Source: Gracilimonas halophila
Lineage (GTDB): Bacteria > Bacteroidota > Rhodothermia > Balneolales > Balneolaceae
Direction: 5' to 3'
Length of the DNA: 64,000 bases
Assembly (NCBI RefSeq): GCF_042684365.1
Contig: NZ_JBHULI010000002.1
Span: forward strand, 124,001-188,000
Shown here: positions 35,313 through 44,233 of the stretch, piece by piece
Layout of the letters: every line of letters begins with the position of its first letter
Position numbering within the stretch: the stretch's first letter is position 1
Notes under the pieces: generated by a model
What the model was told of the DNA's origin: nothing
What the model saw: the letters and a program-made list of their open reading frames with translations, nothing else
Databases searched by the model: none
Made by a program: the position numbers and the translations under genes

Positions 35313-36146
35313 CTATTTTTTCATTAGAGCCAGCAAGTCATCGATCTCATCCTGATCGATAAGTACGGATTCCAGCCCCAATTCCTTTTTCATGCGGAAG
35401 TTGCGTTCCGGTCCCAATGTGTAGAACATGCGGAGCAGCTCCAGCTCGTTATCAAAATAATTTTCGGTAAAGCGGTCTTTGAAGTTGACATCCATCACGC
35501 ACTCTTCCAGTTCATCGGCCAGCAGGCTTGAGGAGCCTTTCAAAAACTGATCGACAAACACGCCGGTTTGGGTATCCAGGTTGAGGTGAAATTTCTGTGG
35601 GGTGATCCTGTTCAAAAGCTGACTTGGCAAATAGGTGGCACTTTTGATCGGGCGGTTAAACAGATAAAGCAACTTTAATAAAGCTCCCAAACCTTTTCGG
35701 GTTTTAAGGTGGCCTTTAAAGCAACCGTACACATTCGGATAATCATCGAGTACCCGCATGGAAAGCCTGAACTCCCGCTGGTTGCCGCGCCGCGCGGTGG
35801 AAATATAATAATAGGTCTCCGGCTTTTTGTTGGCGTGATTGAAAGGAGGCCGAAGTGAACGGATCAGCAGGTTTTCAAGTAAAATGGCATCCGTCTCCGA
35901 ATTGCAAACCTCATAGGAAATACGCTCCAGGTGTGCGATCATCCGCTGTATCTTCTTGGACTTGGAATACCGATACGAAGTAACCCGCTGTTGCAGATCC
36001 TTGGCCTTGCCCACATACATCACCTGATCGTGGCGATCGTACATGGTGTACACGCCGGGATCGTGCGGAGGAAGTTCCTCCCCCATGGCATTATTCACCC
36101 GCTCCTTTTGGGTAACAGCGGAAGGCTCAAAGAGGTCTAAGGTCAC
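35313..36146 (-). CDS. GIY-YIG nuclease-domain protein (UvrC N-terminal/Cho-like)
   Basis: A 277-residue protein with an N-terminal GIY-YIG catalytic domain (residues about 25-110): PGVYTMYDRHDQVMYVGKAKDL, with the GIY replaced by GVY and YVG for YIG, Arg in RVTSYR and Glu in DAILLENLLIR. This is the order of the UvrC N-terminal/Cho (UvrC homologue) endonucleases that cut 3' of damage. The C-terminal half lacks the UvrC helix-hairpin-helix and endonuclease V-like domains. It may be a short excision-repair nuclease or a relative of the polymerase III epsilon fusions. Confidence 0.85.
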   Translation of the reverse strand: MTLDLFEPSAVTQKERVNNAMGEELPPHDPGVYTMYDRHDQVMYVGKAKDLQQRVTSYRYSKSKKIQRMIAHLERISYEVCNSETDAILLENLLIRSLRPPFNHANKKPETYYYISTARRGNQREFRLSMRVLDDYPNVYGCFKGHLKTRKGLGALLKLLYLFNRPIKSATYLPSQLLNRITPQKFHLNLDTQTGVFVDQFLKGSSSLLADELEECVMDVNFKDRFTENYFDNELELLRMFYTLGPERNFRMKKELGLESVLIDQDEIDDLLALMKK

Positions 36147-36273
36147 GCAGGAATATTTTTGAATTGATTGCTAACAACGAGGCTAAAATAGGGGAAAGGA
36201 AGAATCAAATTCCAATGCGGAATTAATGAACTTAAAATCTATACACTATTAAACAAATGGAATTTTATTGGGC

Positions 36274-37431
36274 TTAAGAATGATTTGAAACATTATAGAG
36301 TGCATTAATATGGCTTAATAAATGACGAGAACATAAGGCAATCGGCTCACCAAAAAAAAGAGCACAAGCAGCCATTTTCTTCCCATATAGTACCAACTCA
36401 TTTTTTCCCAGAAGTAAGCCAAAAGGTTTAAGGCCCTCAAATTCATCAAGGACGACTTTTAGTACGCCGACCATAGGAATGAAAAGGATCATACCGGAGA
36501 CACCCCATATTGAGGCACCCATTAACACAGCGATCAATGCTACAAGGGGATTTATTTTTACCTGTGATCCAACCACATAAGGAGTGATAAGATTGTTTTC
36601 AAGAAGCTGAATGAGCCAAAGTGATATGAGAATGGCTACCGGGTAGAACGTAGAATCAGAGGTTGCAACTGAATACAGCACCACAAGTAATGATGAAATA
36701 AATACACCGATGTAGGGTATCAGATTAAATATGGAAAGTAAAACCGCAAAGGAAAAAGCGTATTTTATATTTAAAACTGATAGTACAATGTAGAATAAAA
36801 CCCCTACAATGAGAGTCACCATCATCAACCCTCGTAAATATTGCTGAGTAACTTTTATTATTTTGTTGAAAAGCGCCCGAGTTTGGTCAGGATAATTGAT
36901 GAAAAAGTGTAGAGAACTTCGATAAAAATTGTCACGGTAGTAAAGCAGAAAGAAAATATATAGAGGGATGATACTGATAACTGTTAGCAACCTGAACACA
37001 GAGAACAACGAATTTCTAAGCTCGATCAATCCGGTATTGATGATCTGTGATATAGAATTAGTCGCCTGACGGGTTAACAATTCATGAGAAATGCCGATCC
37101 GAACTTCAAGAAAATGCTCCAGTCCATTGATCCAACTATCAATTTTATCGGTAATTGTGGGCATATCACCAAGCAAGCCCACTACCTGAATTGATAAGAG
37201 ATAAAGAATCACACTTAAGGTTGAAGTGACAACTGTCAGAACTACTATAATAGATAACCAGCGGGGAAACTTGATCTGCTCGAGTTTTGCAGTCAGAGGC
37301 AAAATGAGGAGCGCGATAAAAGTAGCCCAAATCAAAGGAAGTATAATGAACTGAGCCTCGATCATGATATAGACTATCAAAACGCCGATGACCAGCAATG
37401 AGGCTATTCTAATCAGTCTGGAGTTTTCCAT
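36274..37431 (-). CDS. AI-2E family transporter-like membrane protein
   Basis: A protein of about 385 residues (from ATG 37431; alternative ATG at 37446) with roughly eight hydrophobic helices. The pattern IMIEAQFIILPLIWATFIALLILPL, GLMMVTLIVGVLFYIV, NLIPYIGVFISS and LVALIAVLMGASIWGVSGMILFIPMVG (each shortened) is typical of the AI-2E/UPF0118 family, whose members include TqsA and Na+/H+ antiporter-like proteins; substrate unknown. I chose 37431 because GGAG lies nine bases upstream; ORF starts further out use TTG. Next gene on the right is a USP-like gene, also leftward. Confidence 0.85.
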   Translation of the reverse strand: MENSRLIRIASLLVIGVLIVYIMIEAQFIILPLIWATFIALLILPLTAKLEQIKFPRWLSIIVVLTVVTSTLSVILYLLSIQVVGLLGDMPTITDKIDSWINGLEHFLEVRIGISHELLTRQATNSISQIINTGLIELRNSLFSVFRLLTVISIIPLYIFFLLYYRDNFYRSSLHFFINYPDQTRALFNKIIKVTQQYLRGLMMVTLIVGVLFYIVLSVLNIKYAFSFAVLLSIFNLIPYIGVFISSLLVVLYSVATSDSTFYPVAILISLWLIQLLENNLITPYVVGSQVKINPLVALIAVLMGASIWGVSGMILFIPMVGVLKVVLDEFEGLKPFGLLLGKNELVLYGKKMAACALFFGEPIALCSRHLLSHINALYNVSNHS

Positions 37432-37656
37432 TGTTTGTTGCTCCATGTATGTTCTCTGTTGGACAAGGTGCAATTTGCAAAGAGCATCTTAAGATAGGTA
37501 ATTCTAAAGCTACGGGAAGAGTTTAGTGATCATTTGTGAAGATTATATTATTTCTGGATAGTGCAAAATTTAGAACTCAACCGTTCATATATCCTCAATT
37601 TGAGGGTTCTTCCAAAGATTCTGTAGAATTATGAAATAAGTATAAGGAGTTAATTA

Positions 37657-38058
37657 CTACTTGATCAGCGTAACTCCACCCGAAATATGCTCGATAATAT
37701 AATTACTGATACCTCCCGGGCCATCATCATTGATATCCCACTTAAAATCAGCACCGCCGATGAACAGATGATCGGCTTTTAATTTCTTCATTTGCTCAAC
37801 GATGATCTTACCCGGCTCTCCGGTTTCAACCAATGTTGTAAGCGGACCCTCTTTGCCGGCAATATCTTCGAAGGTATATTTAGCCAACTCAATGATGCCC
37901 TTTGCTTCGTTAAGTGCTTCATCATCAACAGCCACAACCAATATGTACACTTCAGGATCTACGCGCAGGTCCCGAAATAATTCAGCCGCATATTTTACAG
38001 CTGCACTCGCATATTTTGTACCGTTTGTGGCTATAACCCATTTTTTTGCATTTCCCAT
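37657..38058 (-). CDS. Divergent universal stress protein (UspA-like)
   Basis: A 133-residue alpha/beta protein from ATG 38058, which has no Shine-Dalgarno site. The upstream in-frame extension would run into the divergent cca gene and was rejected. USP features include the N-terminal strand WVIATNGTKYASAAVKYAAEL, the middle TLVETGEPGKIIVEQMKKLKADHLFIGG, and a C-terminal strand. The usual ATP-binding GxxG-9x-G(S/T) is altered to GADFKWDIND...GGISNYIIEHISGG, so nucleotide binding is doubtful. Confidence 0.7.
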   Translation of the reverse strand: MGNAKKWVIATNGTKYASAAVKYAAELFRDLRVDPEVYILVVAVDDEALNEAKGIIELAKYTFEDIAGKEGPLTTLVETGEPGKIIVEQMKKLKADHLFIGGADFKWDINDDGPGGISNYIIEHISGGVTLIK

Positions 38059-38147
38059 GACGATCGTTTGTTTTAACTGATAAACATAATTTATTAATGG
38101 TACTGAAAATATCTCAGTAATCCTCTGAAAGCAATCCCGAACATTCC

Positions 38148-38155
38148 TATCTTTG
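38148..38155 (+). promoter_or_regulatory. -7 promoter element before cca
   Basis: TATCTTTG, a perfect TANNTTTG match 16 bases before the ATG at 38172, so the leader would be only about 10 bases. Confidence 0.5.
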
Positions 38156-38171
38156 CGATGCTTTGGAACAC

Positions 38172-39587
38172 ATGAATAACATACCAACTTTACATCAAAA
38201 AGTATTTAGAATAATCAGCGATGCAGCCGGGGAACTGGACTGCCCGGTGTATGTAGTGGGCGGATATGTCCGCGACTACTATCTCAACCGGCTCAAAGAA
38301 GGAGTGATGGATCTCGACTTTGTTACAGTAGGCTCCGGAATTGCCCTTGCAAAGAAAGTTGCTGATAATATTGAAGGGTCTTCGCTGGCTGTTTATCAAC
38401 AGTTTGGAACCGCTCAGGTAAAGGCCGGTGAGCTGGAGCTGGAATTTGTGGGAGCCCGAAAGGAAAGTTATCGGAAGAACTCACGTAAGCCGATCGTGGA
38501 AGACGGTACACTGGAAGATGACCAATTGCGACGTGACCTGACTATAAACGCCCTTTCATGGTCTCTGAATAAAGAAAACTATGGACAACTGGTCGATCCT
38601 TTTGAGGGAATGAAAGACCTCGAAAACAAGATCGTCAAAACTCCGATCGACCCGCACCAAACCTTCGATGATGATCCTCTTCGCATGATGAGGGCCATTC
38701 GGTTTGCCTCTCAGCTCGACTTCAGAATTGAGGAAAAAACCTTTGAAGCCATTACCGAAATGGCAGAACGGATCAATATCATCTCCAAGGAACGCATCAT
38801 CGATGAGTTGAATAAAATTATTCTCAGCGATCAGCCCTCTCTTGGATTCACGATGCTTTTCAAGACAGGGTTGCTAAAGGAGTTCTTCCCTGAAATGCAT
38901 GAACTTCATGGGGTAAAGGAGATCAACGGGGTTCGTCATAAAGATAATTTCTGGCACACCCTAAAGGTGCTGGATAATGTGATCGAACTTGGAGCCGATC
39001 TCTGGTTGCGCTGGGCAGCCATCATGCACGATATCGCCAAGCCGCCAACCCAACGCTTCCATGAAAAAGCGGGATGGACCTTTCACGGTCACGATGCCCT
39101 GGGGGCCAAATGGACCAAGCGGATCTTTCGACGGCTGGGTCTTCCTCTGGATGAACGGATGCGTTATGTAAAAAAATTAGTGAGATTGCATCTCCGCCCC
39201 ATAGCCCTGGTTTCAGATGAAGTTTCGGATTCAGCCATTCGCAGGTTAATTTATGAGGCCGGTGATGATATCGACGACCTTATGAAATTATGCCGTGCTG
39301 ATATCACCACAAAGAATGACTATAAGCAGGTTAAGTATCAAAAGAACTTTGATTATGTGGAACGGCGGATCAAGGAAGTGGAAGAAAAAGATCGCCTCAG
39401 GAAGTGGAAAAACCCGCTTTCCGGAGAGGAGATCATGGATGCGCTGAACATCAAGCCAAGTAAAACCGTTGGAGATGTGAAGGATGCGGTGAAAGAAGCG
39501 ATCCTCAACGGTGAAATTCCGAACGAACATGATGCGGCATTTAATTATATGATGGAACACAAAGAAGACTTTTTAAACAATGGCTGA
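38172..39587 (+). CDS. cca: CCA tRNA nucleotidyltransferase / poly(A) polymerase family with HD domain
   Basis: A 471-residue enzyme that builds or repairs the 3' CCA of tRNAs. The nucleotidyltransferase head has VVGGYVRD and the metal-binding DLDFV (residues about 20-45), with RRDLTINALSW and the neck DDPLRMMRAIRFASQL. A C-terminal HD domain (HDIAKPPTQRFHEKAGWTFHGHD, about residue 280) suggests added phosphatase/phosphodiesterase activity. Because tRNA-Asp in this window lacks an encoded CCA, such an enzyme is needed. Start ATG 38172; overlaps ispE by 8 bp. Confidence 0.93.
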   Translation: MNNIPTLHQKVFRIISDAAGELDCPVYVVGGYVRDYYLNRLKEGVMDLDFVTVGSGIALAKKVADNIEGSSLAVYQQFGTAQVKAGELELEFVGARKESYRKNSRKPIVEDGTLEDDQLRRDLTINALSWSLNKENYGQLVDPFEGMKDLENKIVKTPIDPHQTFDDDPLRMMRAIRFASQLDFRIEEKTFEAITEMAERINIISKERIIDELNKIILSDQPSLGFTMLFKTGLLKEFFPEMHELHGVKEINGVRHKDNFWHTLKVLDNVIELGADLWLRWAAIMHDIAKPPTQRFHEKAGWTFHGHDALGAKWTKRIFRRLGLPLDERMRYVKKLVRLHLRPIALVSDEVSDSAIRRLIYEAGDDIDDLMKLCRADITTKNDYKQVKYQKNFDYVERRIKEVEEKDRLRKWKNPLSGEEIMDALNIKPSKTVGDVKDAVKEAILNGEIPNEHDAAFNYMMEHKEDFLNNG

Positions 39588-40452
39588 TCTTTGGATCTCA
39601 AATTCCTACGCAAAAATTAACCTTGGGCTTAATGTGCTCGAAAAGCTGGATAGCGGATATCATGCTATCGAATCCGGCTTCTGTTTTATTGAATGGAATG
39701 ATCGGTTTGAGGTAAAACCGGGACGCATGCACCTGGAAATGAGTGACCCTAAAATTCCGGTGGATGAATCGAATCTTATAGTGAAGGCTATTCGGTTGCT
39801 TCAGCAAGACGCCGGGTTAAAAGACGAGTATAATATCAAGGTGGAGAAGAATATTCCCACCGGCGCCGGCTTGGGAGGGGGAAGCAGTAATGCTGCCACG
39901 GCGCTGAAAATGATGAATAAGATCGCCAACCTGGGATTGACGCAGCATGACCTGATCGAGTTTGGAAAAAAACTTGGAGCCGATGTCCCCTTTTTTATAA
40001 AAGGAGAACCGGGGTTTGCAACCGGACTTGGACACGAGATCCAGGAGCTTGATATTCAACCTGATGCCTGGATCGTTACCGTATACCCAAATATCGAAAG
40101 CAGCACGGCAGAAGCCTATCAAATGTGTGAGCCAAATCCGGAACCGGAATTCTCCCTTAAAAATGTACTGCTTGAAGAAGAGCCGGAAGAATGGCGGTAT
40201 TTGCTTTTGAATGAATTAGAGAAGGCCGTTTTTCCTCGTCTGCATTTGGTTGGAAATCTCAAAGATCAGCTCTATGAATTCGGGGCTGAGTACGCCAGTA
40301 TGAGTGGAAGCGGTTCCAGTGTTTTTGGAATTTTTGAACAGGATTTTGTTGCTATTAATGCGTATGAATCGTTTCATAAACTCGGATTCCCTGCCAACCT
40401 AACCAGGCCAAAATTTGAGCCGGATCAGGGTATTTATTTAAAGGATGATTGA
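39580..40452 (+). CDS. ispE: 4-diphosphocytidyl-2-C-methyl-D-erythritol kinase
   Basis: GHMP kinase of the non-mevalonate (MEP) isoprenoid route, 290 residues. Motif 1 is AKINLGLNVLEKLDSGYH, motif 2 PTGAGLGGGSSNAATALK (ATP loop), motif 3 GSGSSVFGIF. The protein phosphorylates the 2-hydroxyl of CDP-methylerythritol. It overlaps the upstream cca gene by 8 bp, so the two are co-transcribed. The MEP pathway elsewhere in the genome is implied. Confidence 0.95.
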   Translation: MADLWISNSYAKINLGLNVLEKLDSGYHAIESGFCFIEWNDRFEVKPGRMHLEMSDPKIPVDESNLIVKAIRLLQQDAGLKDEYNIKVEKNIPTGAGLGGGSSNAATALKMMNKIANLGLTQHDLIEFGKKLGADVPFFIKGEPGFATGLGHEIQELDIQPDAWIVTVYPNIESSTAEAYQMCEPNPEPEFSLKNVLLEEEPEEWRYLLLNELEKAVFPRLHLVGNLKDQLYEFGAEYASMSGSGSSVFGIFEQDFVAINAYESFHKLGFPANLTRPKFEPDQGIYLKDD

Positions 40453-40457
40453 AGATT

Positions 40458-40540
40458 GAGAGTTGAAAGTTGATAGAGTGAAAGTTGATGTTGCCCGGAA
40501 TTTGATAAGGGCAATATCACCCTATCAACTTTCAACTATC
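40458..40540. repeat. Intergenic repeat family 1, copy C (hairpin)
   Basis: The left arm (40458-40481, GAGAGTTGAAAGTTGATAG...) and right arm (40517-40540, TCACCCTATCAACTTTCAAC...) pair over 24 bases with two mismatches, with a smaller inner stem TTGCCC/GGGCAA. It lies between ispE and glgP and could form a stable hairpin in the transcript. Confidence 0.75.
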
Positions 40541-40580
40541 GTTCCCGAAAGAAAAAGCATATAGATCAGAGAGAATAATT

Positions 40581-43061
40581 ATGAGCAACAAAAAAACACC
40601 AAATGTGAACATCCGTTCCGGAATGGACAAGGATTCACTGCGCGAAGATATTAAACTGCATTTACGCCATACGCTGGCAAAGGATGAATATTCGTCTACA
40701 AACTGGGATAAATATCAAAGCGTGGCGCTCACTATCATGGACCGGCTAAATGACCGCCTCCTGAAAACACAGCAACATTATTATGAGATAGATGCCAAGC
40801 GGGTGTATTATCTGTCGATGGAATACCTGATAGGCCGCTTGCTGGATAACATGCTGGTGAACCTCAATGTGCGTGATCTGGTTGCAGAGGCTCTTGACGA
40901 TCTGGATCTTTCCTATGAAAATATTCGGGATCAGGAGTGGGATGCCGGTCTTGGTAATGGAGGTCTTGGAAGGCTTGCAGCTTGTTTTCTGGATTCAATG
41001 GCAACGCTGGGAATTCCCGCAATAGGACATGGAATTCGATATGACTACGGGATCTTCTATCAAAAAATACAAGATGGTTTTCAGATAGAACGCCCGGATC
41101 TTTGGCTCAAATATGGCAACCCATGGGATACGGTTCGCCCTAAAGTTCAGTACCCGGTAGAGTTTTATGGAAACCAAGCTACAGTAAGTGGCAGTAACGG
41201 GGACACTCGCTACGCCTGGGAAAATACACATCGCGTAAAAGCGGTTGCATACGACACCCCCATCCCGGGATATGACAATGGGATCGTTAACTACCTGCGC
41301 TTATGGAAGGCGGAATCATCTTCTGCCATTGACCTTAAAAGCTTCAATCAGGGGCAATACATTGATGCCGTAAAGGATAATCAGCTTGAACAGAATATAT
41401 CCCGCGTTCTCTATCCGAATGACAAGGTGTTTGTAGGGCAGGAACTGAGACTGAAGCAGGAATATTTTCTTGTGTCAGCTTCTATGCAGGATATCATCCG
41501 GAGATTTAAAAAGCAGTATTCTGATTTCACCAAATTCCCTGAAAAAGTATCTATTCAATGTAATGATACGCATCCAAATCTGGCTATTCCGGAATTGATG
41601 CGTTACCTCCTCGACGAAGAACACATGGATTGGGAGAAGGCATGGGACATCACGGTAGAGACCATGGCTTATACCAATCATACTTTATTGCCGGAAGCAT
41701 TGGAAAAATGGCCGGTTTCACTGGTAAGAAACCTGTTACCTCGCCACCTGAATATTATTTATGAAATTAACCGGCGCTTTCTGGACGATGTGAAGATAAA
41801 GTTAGGGAACGATAAAAATCGTCAGAGCCGAATGAGCATTATAAGTGATGATGAACATCCGGTGGTTCATATGGCCCATCTAGGAATTGTAGGAGCCAGA
41901 AAAGTGAATGGGGTAGCGGCCATGCACTCCCGTTTGCTGAAGAACTCTATGTTCAAGGATTTCGATGAGATGTATCCCGACAAATTCACCAATAAGACGA
42001 ACGGAATTACTCCACGCCGCTGGCTGAAACAATCTAATCAGGCGTTAGCAGATCTGATCTCTGATAACATTGGGGATGATTGGATCACCGACCTGGATGA
42101 GTTGAAAAAGCTCAATAAGTATGCGGACGACAAAAAATTCCGCGATAAGTTTGCTGATATCAAGTTCGAGAATAAAAAAAGGCTGACAAAATACATCAAG
42201 GAGCATAACGACCTGGATGTAGACCCTAATTCCATGTTCGATATTCAGATCAAAAGAATTCATGAGTACAAACGACAGCTTATGGCGGCCTTGCACGTCA
42301 TTACCTTGTATAACCGACTTAAAGAAGATCCCGATCTGGACATCTCTCCTCGCACGGTGATCTTTGCCGGTAAAGCGGCCCCGGGATACACGATGGCCAA
42401 ATTGCATATCAAGCTTATAAATAGCATTGCCGAAGTCGTTAATAATGACCCAATCGTAAATAAAAAGCTGAAGTGTGTATTCCTTCAGAATTACAGTATG
42501 ACTCTTGCGGAAAAACTAATTCCTGCCGCCAATCTTTCCGAGCAGATCTCTACAGCCGGCATGGAAGCTTCCGGAACGGGAAACATGAAATTTGCTCTCA
42601 ACGGAGCCCTTACTATCGGGACGCTGGATGGAGCTAATGTGGAGATCCGGGAAGAGGTGGGCGACGAGAACATCTTTATCTTTGGGCTTGAAGAAGAAGA
42701 GATCGAACAGGTTCGCCGGGAAGGATATAACCCATGGGATTACTACAATGCCAACGAAGAATTGAAAAAAGCTGTGGACCAGATCCGCGAAGGGTTTTTC
42801 AGTAATGGCGATAAGTCGCTGTTTGAGCCGATCATCAATGCACTGCTGCATGAAGGCGACTACTTTATGGTACTGGCCGATTACGAAGCCTATGTGGAAA
42901 AGCAGGACGAAGTATCAGAGGCATTTAAGGATCAGGAGGAATGGAATAAGAAAGCTATTCTTAACACGGCCAATATTGGGAAATTCTCCAGCGACCGCAC
43001 CATCAATGATTATAATGATGAGATCTGGAAGGCGCCTAAGACTAGTTTGAAAGAGCGGTAA
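40581..43061 (+). CDS. glgP: Glycogen/starch/alpha-glucan phosphorylase
   Basis: An 826-residue PLP enzyme that releases glucose-1-phosphate from glycogen. The conserved N-terminal blocks (RVYYLSMEYLIGRLLDN, DAGLGNGGLGRLAACF) and the PLP-lysine block EASGTGNMKFALNGALTIG (about residues 655-675) with IGTLDGANVEI are present, as is the dimer/allosteric region IKRIHEYKRQL. Length is that of the long (GH-family 35) type. Likely expressed alone; a repeat hairpin lies upstream. Other glycogen genes are not in the window. Confidence 0.96.
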   Translation: MSNKKTPNVNIRSGMDKDSLREDIKLHLRHTLAKDEYSSTNWDKYQSVALTIMDRLNDRLLKTQQHYYEIDAKRVYYLSMEYLIGRLLDNMLVNLNVRDLVAEALDDLDLSYENIRDQEWDAGLGNGGLGRLAACFLDSMATLGIPAIGHGIRYDYGIFYQKIQDGFQIERPDLWLKYGNPWDTVRPKVQYPVEFYGNQATVSGSNGDTRYAWENTHRVKAVAYDTPIPGYDNGIVNYLRLWKAESSSAIDLKSFNQGQYIDAVKDNQLEQNISRVLYPNDKVFVGQELRLKQEYFLVSASMQDIIRRFKKQYSDFTKFPEKVSIQCNDTHPNLAIPELMRYLLDEEHMDWEKAWDITVETMAYTNHTLLPEALEKWPVSLVRNLLPRHLNIIYEINRRFLDDVKIKLGNDKNRQSRMSIISDDEHPVVHMAHLGIVGARKVNGVAAMHSRLLKNSMFKDFDEMYPDKFTNKTNGITPRRWLKQSNQALADLISDNIGDDWITDLDELKKLNKYADDKKFRDKFADIKFENKKRLTKYIKEHNDLDVDPNSMFDIQIKRIHEYKRQLMAALHVITLYNRLKEDPDLDISPRTVIFAGKAAPGYTMAKLHIKLINSIAEVVNNDPIVNKKLKCVFLQNYSMTLAEKLIPAANLSEQISTAGMEASGTGNMKFALNGALTIGTLDGANVEIREEVGDENIFIFGLEEEEIEQVRREGYNPWDYYNANEELKKAVDQIREGFFSNGDKSLFEPIINALLHEGDYFMVLADYEAYVEKQDEVSEAFKDQEEWNKKAILNTANIGKFSSDRTINDYNDEIWKAPKTSLKER

Positions 43062-43124
43062 TGAATGTTTTATCATCATTTTTCCTGAACTGCTTAACGG
43101 AATTATTTTTTCGTTATAATCCAT

Positions 43125-43132
43125 TACATTTG
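43125..43132 (+). promoter_or_regulatory. -7 promoter element before the MscS gene
   Basis: TACATTTG, a perfect TANNTTTG match, ends five bases before the ATG at 43138. If functional, the transcript would be nearly leaderless or use a downstream start. Confidence 0.35.
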
Positions 43133-43137
43133 AGGTT

Positions 43138-44160
43138 ATGAACCAATTACAGATACCAAACACACAAGTCGATTCGCTTGCACCGGATAGCGCGAATTCG
43201 ATCATTTCCGCAGATTCTGCATTTCAGATACCCGATCCATCTAATTATACTATTTCGGATACGTTTCAGTACATCTGGGATCTGTTACAAGTACAGCTTT
43301 TCAGCATTCAGAATAATCCCGTCACTTTCTTGAAGCTCATCATCTTCATTGTTCTGTTGATAGGATTTTCGTTCTTGGCTTCTTTTGTAAAGCGTATACT
43401 GAATAACCGAATTCTTCCAAGATTCGTAAGAGACAGCGGACTGAGATATACACTTGCGAGGATGTCGCAATATATTATTGTGGTAATAGGCGTATTTATC
43501 TCTTTCCAATTCCTGGGAATAAACATGACAGGACTTGCGGTGATCTTTGGTTTCCTTTCCGTTGGTATCGGTTTTGGACTACAGAACGTTACCTCAAACT
43601 TTATCTCAGGCCTGATCGTGCTTTTTGAGCGACCTATAAGTGTGGGAGACCGTGTATCAGTGAGTGATATTGAAGGAGATATCGAGGAGATCAATATTCG
43701 TTCTACCACAGTGAAAACACTGGATAACATCTCGATCATCGTGCCGAACTCGGAATTTGTGTCCAGGAATGTGATCAACTTCTCGCATGGCGATACCACG
43801 TACAGGCTGAGTATAAACGTTGGAGTTTCTTATTCCTCAGATCTGGATAAAGTATTGAAAGCCTTAAATGAGGTAGCTGAAGAGAGCGATGATGTACTAA
43901 AGCATCCTAAGCATGATGTTCATCTCAGGTCGTTTGGCGACTCATCCTGGGACATGAAATTGTTGGTGTGGGTACCGGACGTGAAAAAAAGATACCAGGT
44001 TCAGAATGAACTGAATCAGGCGATAGTCAGAAAATTTGCTGAGTATGAGATCGAGATCCCATTCCCACAAAGAGACCTGCATGTCCGTTCAGGGCTTGAT
44101 ATGGGGAACAAAGAGGAAAAGCACGGATCTGAGGATTCAGAGACCAGCGAAAAAGAATAG
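43138..44160 (+). CDS. MscS-family small-conductance mechanosensitive channel
   Basis: A 340-residue channel. Three to four hydrophobic helices lie in residues 55-180 (for example FLKLIIFIVLLIGFSFLASF, YIIVVIGVFISFQFLGI), ending with the pore helix TGLAVIFGFLSVGIGFGLQNVTSNFISG (glycine-rich). The soluble beta domain begins ERPISVGDRVSV and ends in the MscS vestibule/C-terminal region (RKFAEYEIEIPFPQRDLHV). The N-terminal 55 residues are an unusual Ser/Asp/Pro-rich extension before the first helix. Converges on the S41 gene. Confidence 0.9.
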   Translation: MNQLQIPNTQVDSLAPDSANSIISADSAFQIPDPSNYTISDTFQYIWDLLQVQLFSIQNNPVTFLKLIIFIVLLIGFSFLASFVKRILNNRILPRFVRDSGLRYTLARMSQYIIVVIGVFISFQFLGINMTGLAVIFGFLSVGIGFGLQNVTSNFISGLIVLFERPISVGDRVSVSDIEGDIEEINIRSTTVKTLDNISIIVPNSEFVSRNVINFSHGDTTYRLSINVGVSYSSDLDKVLKALNEVAEESDDVLKHPKHDVHLRSFGDSSWDMKLLVWVPDVKKRYQVQNELNQAIVRKFAEYEIEIPFPQRDLHVRSGLDMGNKEEKHGSEDSETSEKE

Positions 44161-44233
44161 GGTCAGGAAAAGTTGCTCCGGTCAGCAATTGCCGGCAGGT
44201 TAAAATTTGATCTCTCCCTCTCCTACATATCAG

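Noticed and set aside
38059..38187. Longer USP-like protein starting at 38187
   Set aside because: It overlaps the divergent cca gene start, and the extra 43 residues have no USP similarity; ATG 38058 gives a USP-like start.
44161..44233. Terminator between mscS and the S41 gene
   Set aside because: Only weak partial inverted repeats (CCGGTCAGCAATTGCCGG) and no T-run are present.
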